The notes: a model not told the origin generated them from the letters alone. A DNA stretch of 64,000 nucleotides from Streptomyces sp. MMG1533 (GCF_001279775.1 NZ_LGDG01000240.1:1-64000); one strand, 5' to 3'; numbered from the stretch's first letter, positions 16,905 to 25,658 are shown. Program-made: numbers and translations.

Positions 16905-18671
16905 TCAGCCGGTGCCCTGTGCCCCCGCCGCCACGATCGCCTTCAGGATCACCGAGTGGATCTGGGACGGGTCGCTGACCTCCTGGCCGGAGCCGCCGGT
17001 CGCCTTGGCGATCTGCCGGGCCTCCTCACGATCGGCGTCCGGGCCGACGGCGATCATGATGAGGGGGACCCGCCGTTCGGGGTCGGTGAGCTTCTCCAAC
17101 CGGATGACGAGGTCGGCGCGCGAGATGCTGCCGGGGTCCTGGTTCACGCCGTCGGTGAGCACGACCAGCGCGTTGAACTTGCCCTTGACGTAGGAGGACG
17201 TCGCCGCCTTGTACGCGGCGAGCGTGGTGTCGTACAGACCGGTGGCCCCGTTCGGCACCGGCGTCAGGCTGCTGAACGCCGCCGCGAGCCGGTCCCGCTG
17301 GGTGCCGGTGCCCGCGCGGTCGCCGAGTCGCTCGGTCGGCACGAGGACGCGGTAGTCCTTGTCGCCGTCCAGCTTCGTGGAGAAGTCCCACAGCCCGATC
17401 TCGTCCTCGGGCGTGAACGTGGCGAGGGCCTGCAGCAGCGACGTCTTCGTCACGTCCATGCGCGAGCGGTCCGTGCCCGGCACGGTCTCCGACATCGAGG
17501 AGGAGGCGTCCACGACCGTGGTGATCCGGGCGCTCTGCACCGTGATCGTCCACATGCCGAGCGCTTCCTGGAGCGCGACCTGCGAGGCCGGTTTGGCGGC
17601 GGGCTCCGCGTACGGCTGCGCAGCGCTGCCGCCGGCTCCCGCGACCAGCTCCTTCGGCACCTCGTCGTCCGAGGTCCTGAAGCCGTGCCGCTCCAGCAGC
17701 CGTAACTGCTCCGGCTGCCTCAGGTAGGTCATGAAGCGGATCGCGGCCCGGCTCTGGTCGGTCGTCAGCCCCTGGTCGACCAGGGTGTAGGGGTAGTCGA
17801 GCCGGGGCGAACCGTCCTCGGGATAGAAGAAGTCCAGGCTGCCGCCGCTGTCGGCCGACGAGTTGTACCCGAACGCGGCCTGCTCGGTGAGGATCAGCGC
17901 CTGGTTGCGCTTCGGGTTGCCCTGCTCGGTGCCCGAGGAGTTGCGCGGCAGCGTGTCAAGGACCTGCCCGTCACTGTCGGAGGTGCGCTGCGACAGCGTC
18001 TTCATCATCGCCGCGGCCTGCGTGTCACCGCCCTCGGCCGCGGCGGCCGCCGTGTTCAGACGGGTGAGCGCGAGCAGCCCGGTCGCGCTGCGCGCGGGGT
18101 CGGCCGCGCCGAGCTTGAGCGAGTCGTCCCGCTGGGCGGCGCCGGCCAGTTCGATCAAGTCGTACGTCTTCTTCGGCCACCCCAGCGACTTCGCCGCCGT
18201 CGGCACCATCGCCACTCCGACCGGCGTGGAGGCGACCTCGCCCACGGGGGACACCTCCGGCGCCTCGCTGGCCACCCTGAGCCGCTGGACCCACAGGTCG
18301 GAGTCCGGCACCCACACCTGAACGTCGGTCTTGTCGCCGGCCAGCAGTGTGTCCGTCACCTTGTACGCGTCGCGCGCGGTCACCTCGACGGCGACGCAGC
18401 GTCCGTCGGAGGTCAGGTCGTCGTCGCGGGCCCGCTGCGCCGCGGCCGTGAGGGCGGGCGCCAGATCGGGGGAGGCGGCGAGCTTCAGCCGTACCGGGTC
18501 GTCCTGGCAGGACGAGCCGAAGGAGAGCAGCCCGCTCCGGACGGCGGCCGCCGTGCCGCCGGCGACGGTCAGGACGAGGACCGTGGCCAGGGCGACCGTA
18601 CGGCGGCGCGCGCGTGGACGGGGGTCGCTGCCGCCCGCCCCATACTGATCGGGCAAGCTGTGACGTCCCAT
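16905..18671 (-). CDS. Membrane-anchored substrate-binding plus VWA domain protein
   Basis: 588 residues from the ATG at 18671, which follows GGAGGG. Residues 1-45 are cytoplasmic and basic, then one membrane helix (ALATVLVLTVAGGTAAAV). The outside part begins with a solute-binding-like domain (to about residue 340), followed by a von Willebrand A domain with a full MIDAS signature (VVDASSSM, then VVLTDGVNQD). Actinobacterial proteins of this type are of unknown function; a role in protein or metal contacts at the cell surface is likely from the fold. The upstream gene is divergent, 185 bp away. Confidence 0.8.
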   Translation of the reverse strand: MGRHSLPDQYGAGGSDPRPRARRRTVALATVLVLTVAGGTAAAVRSGLLSFGSSCQDDPVRLKLAASPDLAPALTAAAQRARDDDLTSDGRCVAVEVTARDAYKVTDTLLAGDKTDVQVWVPDSDLWVQRLRVASEAPEVSPVGEVASTPVGVAMVPTAAKSLGWPKKTYDLIELAGAAQRDDSLKLGAADPARSATGLLALTRLNTAAAAAEGGDTQAAAMMKTLSQRTSDSDGQVLDTLPRNSSGTEQGNPKRNQALILTEQAAFGYNSSADSGGSLDFFYPEDGSPRLDYPYTLVDQGLTTDQSRAAIRFMTYLRQPEQLRLLERHGFRTSDDEVPKELVAGAGGSAAQPYAEPAAKPASQVALQEALGMWTITVQSARITTVVDASSSMSETVPGTDRSRMDVTKTSLLQALATFTPEDEIGLWDFSTKLDGDKDYRVLVPTERLGDRAGTGTQRDRLAAAFSSLTPVPNGATGLYDTTLAAYKAATSSYVKGKFNALVVLTDGVNQDPGSISRADLVIRLEKLTDPERRVPLIMIAVGPDADREEARQIAKATGGSGQEVSDPSQIHSVILKAIVAAGAQGTG

Positions 18672-18856
18672 GACGGTGGTGTCCCTCCCTGTTGAGTCCC
18701 GTGCCGGAATCCGGCCGTATGGCATGCAAAGGGGAGGTACGCCCCGTACGGCGTCCGCCCTCCGACGGCCTGTCGCGCACGATCCTCGTAACTTCTTTCG
18801 AGACCCTAGCGGCGCGGCGGTGGGGATGAGGCGGGATTACCCAACTGGAGGCAGGC

Positions 18857-19657
18857 GTGCAGGCGGAGGCGGGCTCGGTGGCCGATTCTTTTCCTGAGGA
18901 GCGGCCCTCGCGACGGATCTTCCGGGACGAGACCCTGCTCGTTCTGGGGCTTTCGCTCGGTGCGAGTGGTGTGTCCGCCCTGATCAGCTTTGTCGGATCG
19001 GTCACCAAACCGGGAGGTCTCAAGGACCAGGCGGCCACTCTCAACGCCTCTGCCGCCCCCGGCCGACCCTGGCTGGATCTCGCCTGGCAGCTGTTCGGGA
19101 TCGCCTCGGCGCTCGTGCCCGTCGCGCTCGTCGCGCACTTCCTGCTGCGTGAGGGGCAGGGCCTGCGCACTCTCGGTTTCGACCGTACCCGCCCCTGGCC
19201 GGACCTCGGTCGCGGGGCCGCGGTCGCGGCAGTGATCGGCAGCACCGGAATCGCCTTCTACCTGGCCGCACGCGGTCTCGGCTTCAACCTCACCGTGGTG
19301 CCCGAGGCGCTGCCCGAGGTGTGGTGGAAGTACCCGGTGCTGATCATGTCCGCGATGCAGAACGCGATCCTCGAAGAGGTCATCGTCGTGGGCTATCTGC
19401 TGCGCCGCCTCGGCCAGTTGGGCTGGACGCCCGGCACCGCGCTGGTGGCCAGTTCCGTACTGCGCGGCTCGTACCACCTCTACCAGGGCATCGGCGGCTT
19501 CATCGGCAACATGGCGATGGGCGTGGTGTTCGTGTACCTGTACCGCCGCTGGGGCCGTGTGGGCCCCTTGGTGGTGGCGCATTCCCTGCTCGACATCGGG
19601 GCGTTCGTGGGCTACGCGCTGCTGGCCGGCAAGGTGGGCTGGCTGCCGACGGCGTGA
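18857..19657 (+). CDS. CPBP-family intramembrane protease-like protein
   Basis: 266 residues, multi-spanning (about 7-8 hydrophobic segments). The CPBP/Abi core is near residue 173 (AILEEVIVVGYLLRRL), then GSYHLYQG and AHSLLDIGAF, giving the Glu-Glu and two His positions of this family. The usual EExxxR motif has Val in place of Arg, so catalysis may differ. GTG start at 18857 after GGAGG. CaaX-protease relatives process prenylated proteins in eukaryotes; in bacteria roles vary and are mostly unknown. It converges on the PhzF-like gene. Confidence 0.85.
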   Translation: MQAEAGSVADSFPEERPSRRIFRDETLLVLGLSLGASGVSALISFVGSVTKPGGLKDQAATLNASAAPGRPWLDLAWQLFGIASALVPVALVAHFLLREGQGLRTLGFDRTRPWPDLGRGAAVAAVIGSTGIAFYLAARGLGFNLTVVPEALPEVWWKYPVLIMSAMQNAILEEVIVVGYLLRRLGQLGWTPGTALVASSVLRGSYHLYQGIGGFIGNMAMGVVFVYLYRRWGRVGPLVVAHSLLDIGAFVGYALLAGKVGWLPTA

Positions 19658-19694
19658 GCCACCGGCAGCATGCCGTACGCCCTCGGGGGCCCGG

Positions 19695-20504
19695 CTAGGC
19701 CAGGAGCTCGCCCTCGATCACCGTCACCGCGCGGCCCGTCAACAGGGTGCGGTCGCCGCGCAGTCGTGTACGGACACGGCCGGAGCGCGGGGAAGCCTGG
19801 AGGCCGGTGAGGTCGGGGCGGCCCAGGCGCTCGGACCAGTAGGGGGCGAGGGCGGTGTGGGCGCTGCCGGTGACCGGGTCCTCGTCGATGCCGATGCGCG
19901 GGAAGAAGCAGCGGGAGACGAAGTCGTAGCCGCGGGCCGGGTCCTCGGCGCGGGCGGTGGCGATGATGCCGCGCTCGGAGTGGGCGACGAGGGCCTTGTG
20001 GTCGGGCGTGAGGGCGTGCACCGTCTTCTCGTCCGGGAGTTCGACGAGCAGGTCGCCGATGTTCGGGCCGGTGTCGAAGGCTGCGAGCGGCTCGGCGCCG
20101 AGTGCCTCGGCGACGCCGTCCGGGAGCTCGACCGCGGTGAGCGGTGCCGTCGGGAAGTCCATGGTGATCGAGCCGTCCTCGCCGGGCGTCGCCACGAGCA
20201 CGCCGCTGCGGGTGGCGAACCGCACCGGGCCCGCGTGGGCGCCGGTGCTGTGCAGGACGTGCGCCGTGGCGAGCGTGGCGTGACCGCACATGTTGACTTC
20301 GGCGACGGGCGTGAACCAGCGCAGCGCCCAGTCGGCCTCGCCGCCCTCGGGCAGCCGGTGCGCGAACGCCGTCTCGGCGTGGTTGACCTCCAGGGCGACG
20401 TTCTGGAGCCGGTCGTCCTCCGGGAAGGCGTCGAGGAGCAGGACTCCGGCCGGGTTGCCGGCGAAGGGCCGGTCGGTGAAAGCGTCGACTATTCGGATGC
20501 GCAT
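19695..20504 (-). CDS. PhzF-family isomerase
   Basis: 269 residues, matching the usual PhzF/DapF-like fold length. Typical features are DAFTDRPFAGNPAGVLLLD at the start, EVNHAETAF with the catalytic-type Glu, and MCGHATLATAHVL. The C-terminal half repeats the fold (RCFFPRIGIDEDPVTGSAH). Such enzymes move hydrogens on small acids (PhzF on a phenazine precursor), but no phenazine genes lie nearby, so the substrate is unknown. Transcribed alone. Confidence 0.9.
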   Translation of the reverse strand: MRIRIVDAFTDRPFAGNPAGVLLLDAFPEDDRLQNVALEVNHAETAFAHRLPEGGEADWALRWFTPVAEVNMCGHATLATAHVLHSTGAHAGPVRFATRSGVLVATPGEDGSITMDFPTAPLTAVELPDGVAEALGAEPLAAFDTGPNIGDLLVELPDEKTVHALTPDHKALVAHSERGIIATARAEDPARGYDFVSRCFFPRIGIDEDPVTGSAHTALAPYWSERLGRPDLTGLQASPRSGRVRTRLRGDRTLLTGRAVTVIEGELLA

Positions 20505-20593
20505 GCCCCGACGCTAGGGGGTGCGCAGAGGCGTGGGCCAAGGCCAATTCCGGAGTATTGGACCGAGTTCGGAGGGCCGGTGGCGGTGGCGCC

Positions 20594-20690
20594 GTGCCGT
20601 ATCCGCCGATTCCGCTCCAACTCGAGGCCGCTCGGCTGACGTTGCGCCCGTGGGCCTGGTCCGAGGTCGACGCCCGTCGCGCGATGCGAC
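20594..20690 (+). pseudogene. Remnant of a GNAT acetyltransferase 5' end
   Basis: From the GTG at 20594 the frame reads about 30 residues that look like the start of a GNAT acetyltransferase (LQLEAARLTLRPWAWSEVDA, compare the usual LxTxRLxLRPW). The similarity then stops and the frame runs out into the PadR promoter region. Probably a decayed gene; too short to be functional. Confidence 0.4.
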
Positions 20691-20752
20691 CGGATACGTG
20701 GCCCGCTGGGCGACGCTCGGGCAGGGGCTTGCCATGCCGACTCTTCCGATAT

Positions 20753-20782
20753 ATCGTTGACGCATCGCGACAGATCAACGAT
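20753..20782. promoter_or_regulatory. Inverted repeat in front of the PadR-like gene
   Basis: ATCGTTGA (20753-20760) and TCAACGAT (20775-20782) form a perfect 8-bp inverted repeat with 14 bases between. It lies just upstream of the PadR-like start, with ATATATCG overlapping the left arm. Autoregulation by a PadR-like dimer is typical and is the inferred role. Confidence 0.55.
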
Positions 20783-20799
20783 GGAATGGAGTGATTGCG

Positions 20800-21426
20800 A
20801 TGCGTTCCCACGGATTCGAACGTGGACATGGTGGTGCCGGTCGTCAGGGCGGCCGAGGCGGTGACGGTCGGCGTGGTGCCTTCGGGCCCTTCGGGCCGGG
20901 CGGCCCCGGTGGCGGTCCCGGCTTCGGCGGACCTGGCTTCGGGCCGGGGCCCTGGGGGCCCCGGGGTCGAGGCGGACCGCGGGGGAGGGCGCGGCGCGGT
21001 GACGTGCGCGCGTCGATCCTGGCCCTGCTGAAGGACCGGCCCATGCACGGGTACGAGATGATCCAGGAGATCGCCGAGCGCAGTGGCGGGGCGTGGAAGC
21101 CCAGCCCCGGTTCGGTGTACCCCACCCTCCAGATGCTGGAGGACGAGGGGCTGATCGCCAGTGAGTCCGAGGGCGGCAAGAAGCTGTTCTCGCTCACCGA
21201 TGCCGGCCGCACCGCGGCCGACGAAGGCCCCGACGCGCCCTGGGAGGAAGCCTCCCGCGGTGTGGACTGGGAGGCCCTCGGCGAGATCCGCCAGGCCGGC
21301 TTCGGTCTGATGGAGGCCTTCGGGCAGGTCTGGAAGACCGGCAGCAAGGAGCAGCGCGAGAAAGCGGTCGCCGTCATCAACGACGCCCGCAAGAGGCTGT
21401 ACCTGATCCTCGCCGATGAGGACTGA
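20800..21426 (+). CDS. PadR-family transcriptional regulator
   Basis: 208 residues. A glycine-rich, low-complexity N-terminus of about 65 residues (runs of GGPGG, GFGPGP) precedes the PadR winged helix: SILALLKDRPMHGYEMIQEI, then SPGSVYPTLQMLEDEGLI and a Lys-rich wing. The C-terminal helix supports dimer formation. ATG 20800 is preferred; GTG 20791 is possible, both near TGGAGTG. The inverted repeat at 20753-20782 suggests autoregulation. No obvious target gene lies alongside. Confidence 0.9.
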   Translation: MRSHGFERGHGGAGRQGGRGGDGRRGAFGPFGPGGPGGGPGFGGPGFGPGPWGPRGRGGPRGRARRGDVRASILALLKDRPMHGYEMIQEIAERSGGAWKPSPGSVYPTLQMLEDEGLIASESEGGKKLFSLTDAGRTAADEGPDAPWEEASRGVDWEALGEIRQAGFGLMEAFGQVWKTGSKEQREKAVAVINDARKRLYLILADED

Positions 21427-21446
21427 CCGCCGTACGGCTGTGAAGA

Positions 21447-21476
21447 GGCGCCCCGCGGAGTGATCCGCGGGGCGCC
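21447..21476. terminator. Bidirectional terminator between convergent genes
   Basis: A perfect 13-bp stem (21447-21459 with 21464-21476) closes on the four-base loop GTGA, between the PadR gene and the minus-strand SRPBCC gene. Confidence 0.85.
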
Positions 21477-21500
21477 TTCGCGTGGGCGGCCGTACGGCCG

Positions 21501-21929
21501 TCAGCCCACCAGGCCGGCCAGCTTGCGCAGTGACTCGTTGAGCGCCGCCGTCGCCGAGTCCTTGAGCTTGCCCGCCATCAGCGAGACGGCGGCGCCGGTG
21601 AACTCGCCGTCGATGCGGACCGTCGTGGCGTCACCGTCGGGGGCGAGGGTGTACCGCGTGGCGACGGTCACGGCCATCGGGCCCTTGCCGCGGATCGCGA
21701 GGACCCGGGCCGGCTCCAGTTCCTCGATGGTCCACTCGACCTCGGCCGGGAACCCCATGAGCTTCATGTTCTCCTGGAACGTCCCGCCGACGGCGAGGCT
21801 CTCCGGCCCGCCCTTCGGAAAGCTCGTGTGCGTCGCGTTCCACTCGCCGTACCCGGACCAGTCGGTCAGTCGGGCCCAGACCTTCTCCGGAGGTGCCTCG
21901 ATACGTGCCTCCGCGTTGACTTCGGCCAT
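21501..21929 (-). CDS. SRPBCC (START-like) family protein
   Basis: 142 residues with the helix-grip fold pattern: EARIEAPPEKVWARLTDWSGYGEW at the start, beta strands, and a long C-terminal helix. It resembles the Rv0910-like group, sometimes annotated as toxins of type II systems, but no antitoxin gene is next to it. Likely binds a hydrophobic ligand. Start ATG 21929, family-consistent length. An inverted repeat at 21997-22011 lies in its promoter region. Confidence 0.85.
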   Translation of the reverse strand: MAEVNAEARIEAPPEKVWARLTDWSGYGEWNATHTSFPKGGPESLAVGGTFQENMKLMGFPAEVEWTIEELEPARVLAIRGKGPMAVTVATRYTLAPDGDATTVRIDGEFTGAAVSLMAGKLKDSATAALNESLRKLAGLVG

Positions 21930-21996
21930 GCGGCCACCTCTTCGTCTCGGGCTACGGTGTCGCGGAACGTAGCCGCAGGGCCCGGAACATTCAATA

Positions 21997-22011
21997 CTGA
22001 TGAACCGTCAG
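21997..22011. promoter_or_regulatory. Inverted repeat upstream of SRPBCC gene
   Basis: CTGATG-AAC-CGTCAG: the arms match at five of six positions. On the minus strand it sits about 70 bp before the SRPBCC start, next to an AT-rich TATTGAATG stretch that may be its promoter. Confidence 0.3.
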
Positions 22012-22204
22012 AAAGGCTGGGGTGCTGTGGCGTCCCGGTTGCGTCCGGGGTGCATGGCAAGGCGGCGCGCGCCACGCAGGGCAGTAGGGCGTGATCTCAT
22101 CCGTAAGGAGGAGATTCCGGCCCACCGAGTCCGCTTCCCGTGGGACGCGAGAATGCTTCCTTTCGCGGATGACCCGAGAGAGCGGGACTGATGGGGTAGG
22201 GGGT

Positions 22205-22744
22205 GTGCAAGCCCGTATCCCCCGGCAGTCGGCCCAAGAGCCCGGCGGTCGGCCCCCGTTCCTCACGGACAACGATGCCAGGCTCAGTGCCGAGTTGGCA
22301 GCGGTGGTCTCCGGTGCCCGCAGGCGGGCGGTCCGGGACGGGGACCGGCAGATCGACACGGCCCATCTGCTGCACTCGCTCCTGGAGAGCGACCCCGAGG
22401 TGCGGGACCTCTTCGCCGCCGAACCGCAGTTCTCCCGTCTCCTCGGCTACCTCGTGCAGCGCAGCATCGGTTACGGGCTGCGCTGGCAGGGCACCGTCGA
22501 GGACTCCGGTGCCGTACCGGTGGTGACCGAGACCGAGGGCTTCTCGCCGCTGGCCGCCGGGGCGATGGAGTACGCCTGTGCGCGTGCCGCCCGGCGCGGT
22601 GGCGGCCCGGCCCGTGGCATCGACCTGCTCGCGGCGATCGTCGTGGACCCGCAGGCGCGGGCCGTCGAAGTACTCGGGCGCGCCGGGATCGACGCGGGCG
22701 GGGTCTTCACACAGGTCGACCGCCGCCTCCACAGGAGCATCTGA
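22205..22744 (+). CDS. Clp N-domain protein
   Basis: 179 residues consisting of a Clp repeat domain (double Clp_N), as found at the start of ClpA/ClpC chaperones: LSAELAAVVSGARRRA, IDTAHLLHSLLESDPEV, then a second unit MEYACARAARRGGGP, IDLLAAIVVDPQARAVEVL. No AAA+ ATPase part is present, so it would bind clients or regulate Clp rather than unfold proteins. GTG 22205 is chosen, after GGGGTAGGGGG; an upstream ATG at 22091 would add a non-conserved extension. Confidence 0.8.
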   Translation: MQARIPRQSAQEPGGRPPFLTDNDARLSAELAAVVSGARRRAVRDGDRQIDTAHLLHSLLESDPEVRDLFAAEPQFSRLLGYLVQRSIGYGLRWQGTVEDSGAVPVVTETEGFSPLAAGAMEYACARAARRGGGPARGIDLLAAIVVDPQARAVEVLGRAGIDAGGVFTQVDRRLHRSI

Positions 22745-22819
22745 CCGAAGGCGTACGGCGGTCCAGACGCTGAGACAGGTGTCAATGGGGGTGACGCTCA
22801 TGTCATCGCCTGTCATCAT

Positions 22820-23824
22820 GTGCCGGTGCATACGTCTGAGAGCAGTCAGGGCCACCGTGGAAGGGGCATCGGGCTCGGCCTCGCGCTCGGGTCCGCGCTT
22901 GCCTTCGGCGGATCCGGAGTCGCGGCGAAGCCGCTGATCGAGGCGGGCCTCGACCCGCTCCACGTGGTGTGGCTGCGCGTGGCGGGGGCGGCCCTGGTGA
23001 TGCTGCCGGTCGCCGTGCGCAACCGCGCGCTGCTGCGCCGCCGCCCCGCGCTGCTCGCCGGGTTCGGTCTGCTCGCCGTCGCGGGTGTCCAGGCCTGCTA
23101 CTTCGCCGCGATCTCCCGGATACCCGTCGGGGTCGCGCTGCTCGTCGAGTACCTCGCGCCCGCCCTCGTCCTCGGCTGGGTGCGGTTCGTGCAGCGGCGT
23201 CCGGTGACCCGTGCCGCCGCGCTCGGCGTGGTCCTCGCGGTCGGCGGGCTCGCCTGTGTCGTCGAGGTCTGGTCGGGCCTGAGCTTCGACGCGCTCGGTC
23301 TGCTCCTCGCGCTCGGCGCCGCCTGCTGCCAGGTCGGTTACTTCGTCCTGTCCGACCAGGGCAGCGATTCCGGCGAGGACGCACCCGACCCGCTCGGGGT
23401 CATCGCGTACGGCCTCCTCGTCGGCACCGCCGTGCTCACCGTCGTGGCCCGCCCCTGGAACATGGACTGGTCCCTGCTCGCCCACAGCGCGGACATGGAC
23501 GGCACACCGGTCGCCGCCGGTCTGCTGCTCGGCTGGATCGTGCTCGTCGCCACGGTCCTCGCCTATGTCACCGGCGTGGTCTCGGTGCGCCGGCTCTCCC
23601 CGCAGGTCGCCGGGGTCGTCGCCTGCCTCGAAGCGGTCGTCGCCACGGTCCTCGCCTGGGTGCTGCTCGGCGAGCACCTCTCGGCACCGCAGATCATCGG
23701 CGGCGCGGTCGTCCTGGTCGGCGCGTTCATCGCGCAGTCCTCGGCGCCGGCCAAGGGTTCCCCGGAACCGGTGGCCAGTGGCGGCACGGAAAGGGAGTTG
23801 TCGGCCCGCGGAACCTCCGCCTAG
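22820..23824 (+). CDS. EamA-family (DMT) transporter
   Basis: 334-residue membrane protein with ten predicted helices in two EamA halves (first half around 15-150, second around 160-310; GLGLALGSALAFGGSGV and GVVACLEAVVATVLAWVLLGE are the typical first- and last-helix patterns). The RhtA-like drug/metabolite exporters of this family move amino acids or small metabolites out. Start GTG 22820 (alternatively GTG 22826). Direct repeats TGTCATC occur at 22801 and 22811. Followed, after a leader region, by a second EamA gene. Confidence 0.9.
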   Translation: MPVHTSESSQGHRGRGIGLGLALGSALAFGGSGVAAKPLIEAGLDPLHVVWLRVAGAALVMLPVAVRNRALLRRRPALLAGFGLLAVAGVQACYFAAISRIPVGVALLVEYLAPALVLGWVRFVQRRPVTRAAALGVVLAVGGLACVVEVWSGLSFDALGLLLALGAACCQVGYFVLSDQGSDSGEDAPDPLGVIAYGLLVGTAVLTVVARPWNMDWSLLAHSADMDGTPVAAGLLLGWIVLVATVLAYVTGVVSVRRLSPQVAGVVACLEAVVATVLAWVLLGEHLSAPQIIGGAVVLVGAFIAQSSAPAKGSPEPVASGGTERELSARGTSA

Positions 23825-23834
23825 GCTCCCGATC

Positions 23835-23876
23835 ATGCATCCCCACCGCATCGTTCTTCCGCCGCCGGCCGCCTGA
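23835..23876 (+). CDS. Candidate 13-residue leader peptide
   Basis: A mini-ORF of 13 codons (MHPHRIVLPPPAA) starts 11 bp after the previous gene. TTGTCG, 18 bases, TAGGCT is a good housekeeping promoter whose start site would fall almost on this ATG, so the leader mRNA would be leaderless. The peptide has three consecutive prolines, a known cause of slow translation. Hairpins follow it and the EamA gene starts at 24036. This arrangement is that of a translation-coupled attenuator; the signal sensed is unknown. Confidence 0.5.
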   Translation: MHPHRIVLPPPAA

Positions 23877-23900
23877 GGCGGGCCATCCGGCGAACCAGGA

Positions 23901-23992
23901 GTGTCCTGAGACACCTCTGAGCCCGGCACACCGCCGGGCGGAACGGTGCTGCCCGCAGAAGAAGTCCGAGGACCCCGCCGAGCGGGCGTCCT
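23901..23992 (+). promoter_or_regulatory. Hairpins in the leader of the second EamA gene
   Basis: Three hairpins lie between the mini-ORF and the EamA start: GTGTC-ctga-GACAC (23901-23914), GCCCGGC-acacc-GCCGGGC (23921-23939), and a 9-bp stem with one bulge (23970-23991) followed by TTTC that resembles a weak intrinsic terminator. Alternative pairing between them was not modelled. Confidence 0.45.
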
Positions 23993-24035
23993 TTCCCGAA
24001 CTTCAGCGCATGTTGCGCATCTGCGGAGAGAACGC

Positions 24036-24983
24036 GTGTCGAATGCTGCTTCCGGCCTGCCCATCGGGCGAGGCCTTCTCTACCTGATCGTCGCCGGTGT
24101 CGCCTGGGGCACCGCTGGCGCGGCGGCCGCCCTGGCCTACGGGGCCAGTGACATCGGGCCCGTCGCCCTGTCCTTCTGGCGCTGCGCCGCCGGGCTCGTG
24201 CTGTTGCTCGTCGCCCGTCGCCTGCGTCCGGGCGGCGCGCGGACCGCCGTACGCGAACCGCTCCGTCGCAAGGCGCGGCGGGCCGCTGTCACGGGGGTCG
24301 GTCTGGCCGTGTTCCAGACGGCCTATTTCGCGTCCGTCGAGGCCACCGGCCTTGCCGTGGCCACCGTCGTCACCCTCGGCGCGGGTCCCGTCCTCATCGC
24401 GCTCGGCGCGCGGCTGACGCTGGGGGAGCGGCTGGGGCGGGTCGGGGCGCTGGCCGTCGGCGGGGCGCTCGCCGGGCTCGGGGTGCTGATGCTCGGGGGC
24501 GAGGACGCCTCCGTACGCCCGTGGGGTGTCCTGTTCGGGCTGATGTCGGCGGCCGGGTGCTGTGTGATGACCCTGGTCACGCGGGGGCGGGGCCGTGACG
24601 GGGGTGCGGATGCCGCGAGTACGTCCGTGTGGACGTTCGCGGTGACCAGCCTGTGCCTGCTGCCGTTCGCGCTGGCCGAGGGGCTGGTGCCGCAGACCAC
24701 CCAACCGGGTCTGCTGCTGTGGCTGTTGGCGTACATCGCGGCCGTCCCCACGGCCCTCGCGTACGCCCTGTACTTCGCGGCCGCTGCCGTCGTCCGTTCC
24801 ACCACCGTGTCCGTGATCATGCTGCTGGAACCGGTGGGAGCCGCGGTGCTCGCCGTGGCGCTGCTCGGTGAACGGCTCACCCCGACCACGCTGGCCGGCA
24901 CCCTCCTGATGCTCGGGTCGGTCACCGGGCTCGCGGTGGCGGAGGCGCGGGGCGCGGCGGACGGGCAACCGGTGCTCGTGTGA
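24036..24983 (+). CDS. EamA-family (DMT) transporter with regulated leader
   Basis: 315 residues from the GTG at 24036, which follows GGAGAG; ten hydrophobic segments in two EamA units ([19 protein letters not shown] first helix; [23 protein letters not shown] in the second half). It is a probable exporter of amino acids or similar metabolites. Unlike the preceding EamA gene it has a 200-nt leader with its own promoter, a mini-ORF and hairpins, so expression is probably conditional. Followed by a strong terminator. Confidence 0.9.
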   Translation: MSNAASGLPIGRGLLYLIVAGVAWGTAGAAAALAYGASDIGPVALSFWRCAAGLVLLLVARRLRPGGARTAVREPLRRKARRAAVTGVGLAVFQTAYFASVEATGLAVATVVTLGAGPVLIALGARLTLGERLGRVGALAVGGALAGLGVLMLGGEDASVRPWGVLFGLMSAAGCCVMTLVTRGRGRDGGADAASTSVWTFAVTSLCLLPFALAEGLVPQTTQPGLLLWLLAYIAAVPTALAYALYFAAAAVVRSTTVSVIMLLEPVGAAVLAVALLGERLTPTTLAGTLLMLGSVTGLAVAEARGAADGQPVLV

Positions 24984-24986
24984 CGA

Positions 24987-25018
24987 CGAGTGGCCCTTCC
25001 CGAGGGAAGGGCCACTCG
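24987..25018. terminator. Bidirectional terminator
   Basis: A 14-bp perfect stem closing on the four-base loop CGAG separates the EamA gene and the minus-strand gene ending at 25023. Confidence 0.85.
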
Positions 25019-25022
25019 GGGC

Positions 25023-25658
25023 TCACGTTCCGCGCCGGTCCAGCAGCTGCTCGCGCGCCGCGGCGTCCCGCGGACCGCTCCGGTCCGCGAGCCCGGCCGC
25101 GATCCGGTCCCGGACCTCCGCGGGCCGGTGTCCCGCGTACTTGAACTTCGCCCGTACGGCGACCACGTCGAGCCGCAGACCTCGGATCCCGGACAGCAGC
25201 CGCCCGTACGGAGCCTCGCCCACCGCGGCCCGTGCGGACCCGCCCTCCGGTTGGAAGTGGCCGACCTGCCGGTTGAGGAGGGCGGCCTTCTCGGCCGGGT
25301 CGTCCACGACATGGGCCGTGCACCGGAGTTGGACCGCCGCGTACAGGCTCGTGGGCGTGCCGTGCTCGGACGGGCCGTCCGGTGGCGCCTGCCAGGGGCC
25401 GGGGACGTACGCATAGTCGTCGACCACGCTCAGCAGGACCTCCGGGTTCGCCTCCAGGGCGGGCCACAGGGGGTTGGGGCGGGCCAGATGTGTGAGCACC
25501 TCGGCGCGCTCGGCGTCGTAGGCGAAGTGCAGCGGCTGGACGTACGGCGGTTCGCCCGCGAGGCCGCCCACGGCGAGCTGTCCGAAGTCGTGGACGGACA
25601 GCCACTGTTGCCATTCGGCGTCGTCGCGGGGCGCGTCCCACGGGTGGATCAGCATCAC
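25023..25658 (-). CDS. PaiB-type FMN-binding family protein
   Basis: 211 residues of the FMN-binding 'negative transcriptional regulator' (PaiB) family, a split-barrel fold. Seen: MLIHPWDAPRDDAEW, the PYVQPLHFAYD strand, RPNPLWPAL, and FQPEGGSARAAVGEAPYGRLL. In Bacillus PaiB affects sporulation genes; here the function is inferred only from family. The ATG overlaps the stop of the upstream gene (25655-25658), so both split-barrel proteins are made together. Confidence 0.85.
   Translation of the reverse strand: MMLIHPWDAPRDDAEWQQWLSVHDFGQLAVGGLAGEPPYVQPLHFAYDAERAEVLTHLARPNPLWPALEANPEVLLSVVDDYAYVPGPWQAPPDGPSEHGTPTSLYAAVQLRCTAHVVDDPAEKAALLNRQVGHFQPEGGSARAAVGEAPYGRLLSGIRGLRLDVVAVRAKFKYAGHRPAEVRDRIAAGLADRSGPRDAAAREQLLDRRGT

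Noticed and set aside
22000..22191. 63-codon + strand frame upstream of the Clp N-domain gene
   Set aside because: Arg-rich, no conservation recognised, overlaps the SRPBCC promoter; the GTG at 22205 is a better start for the real gene.
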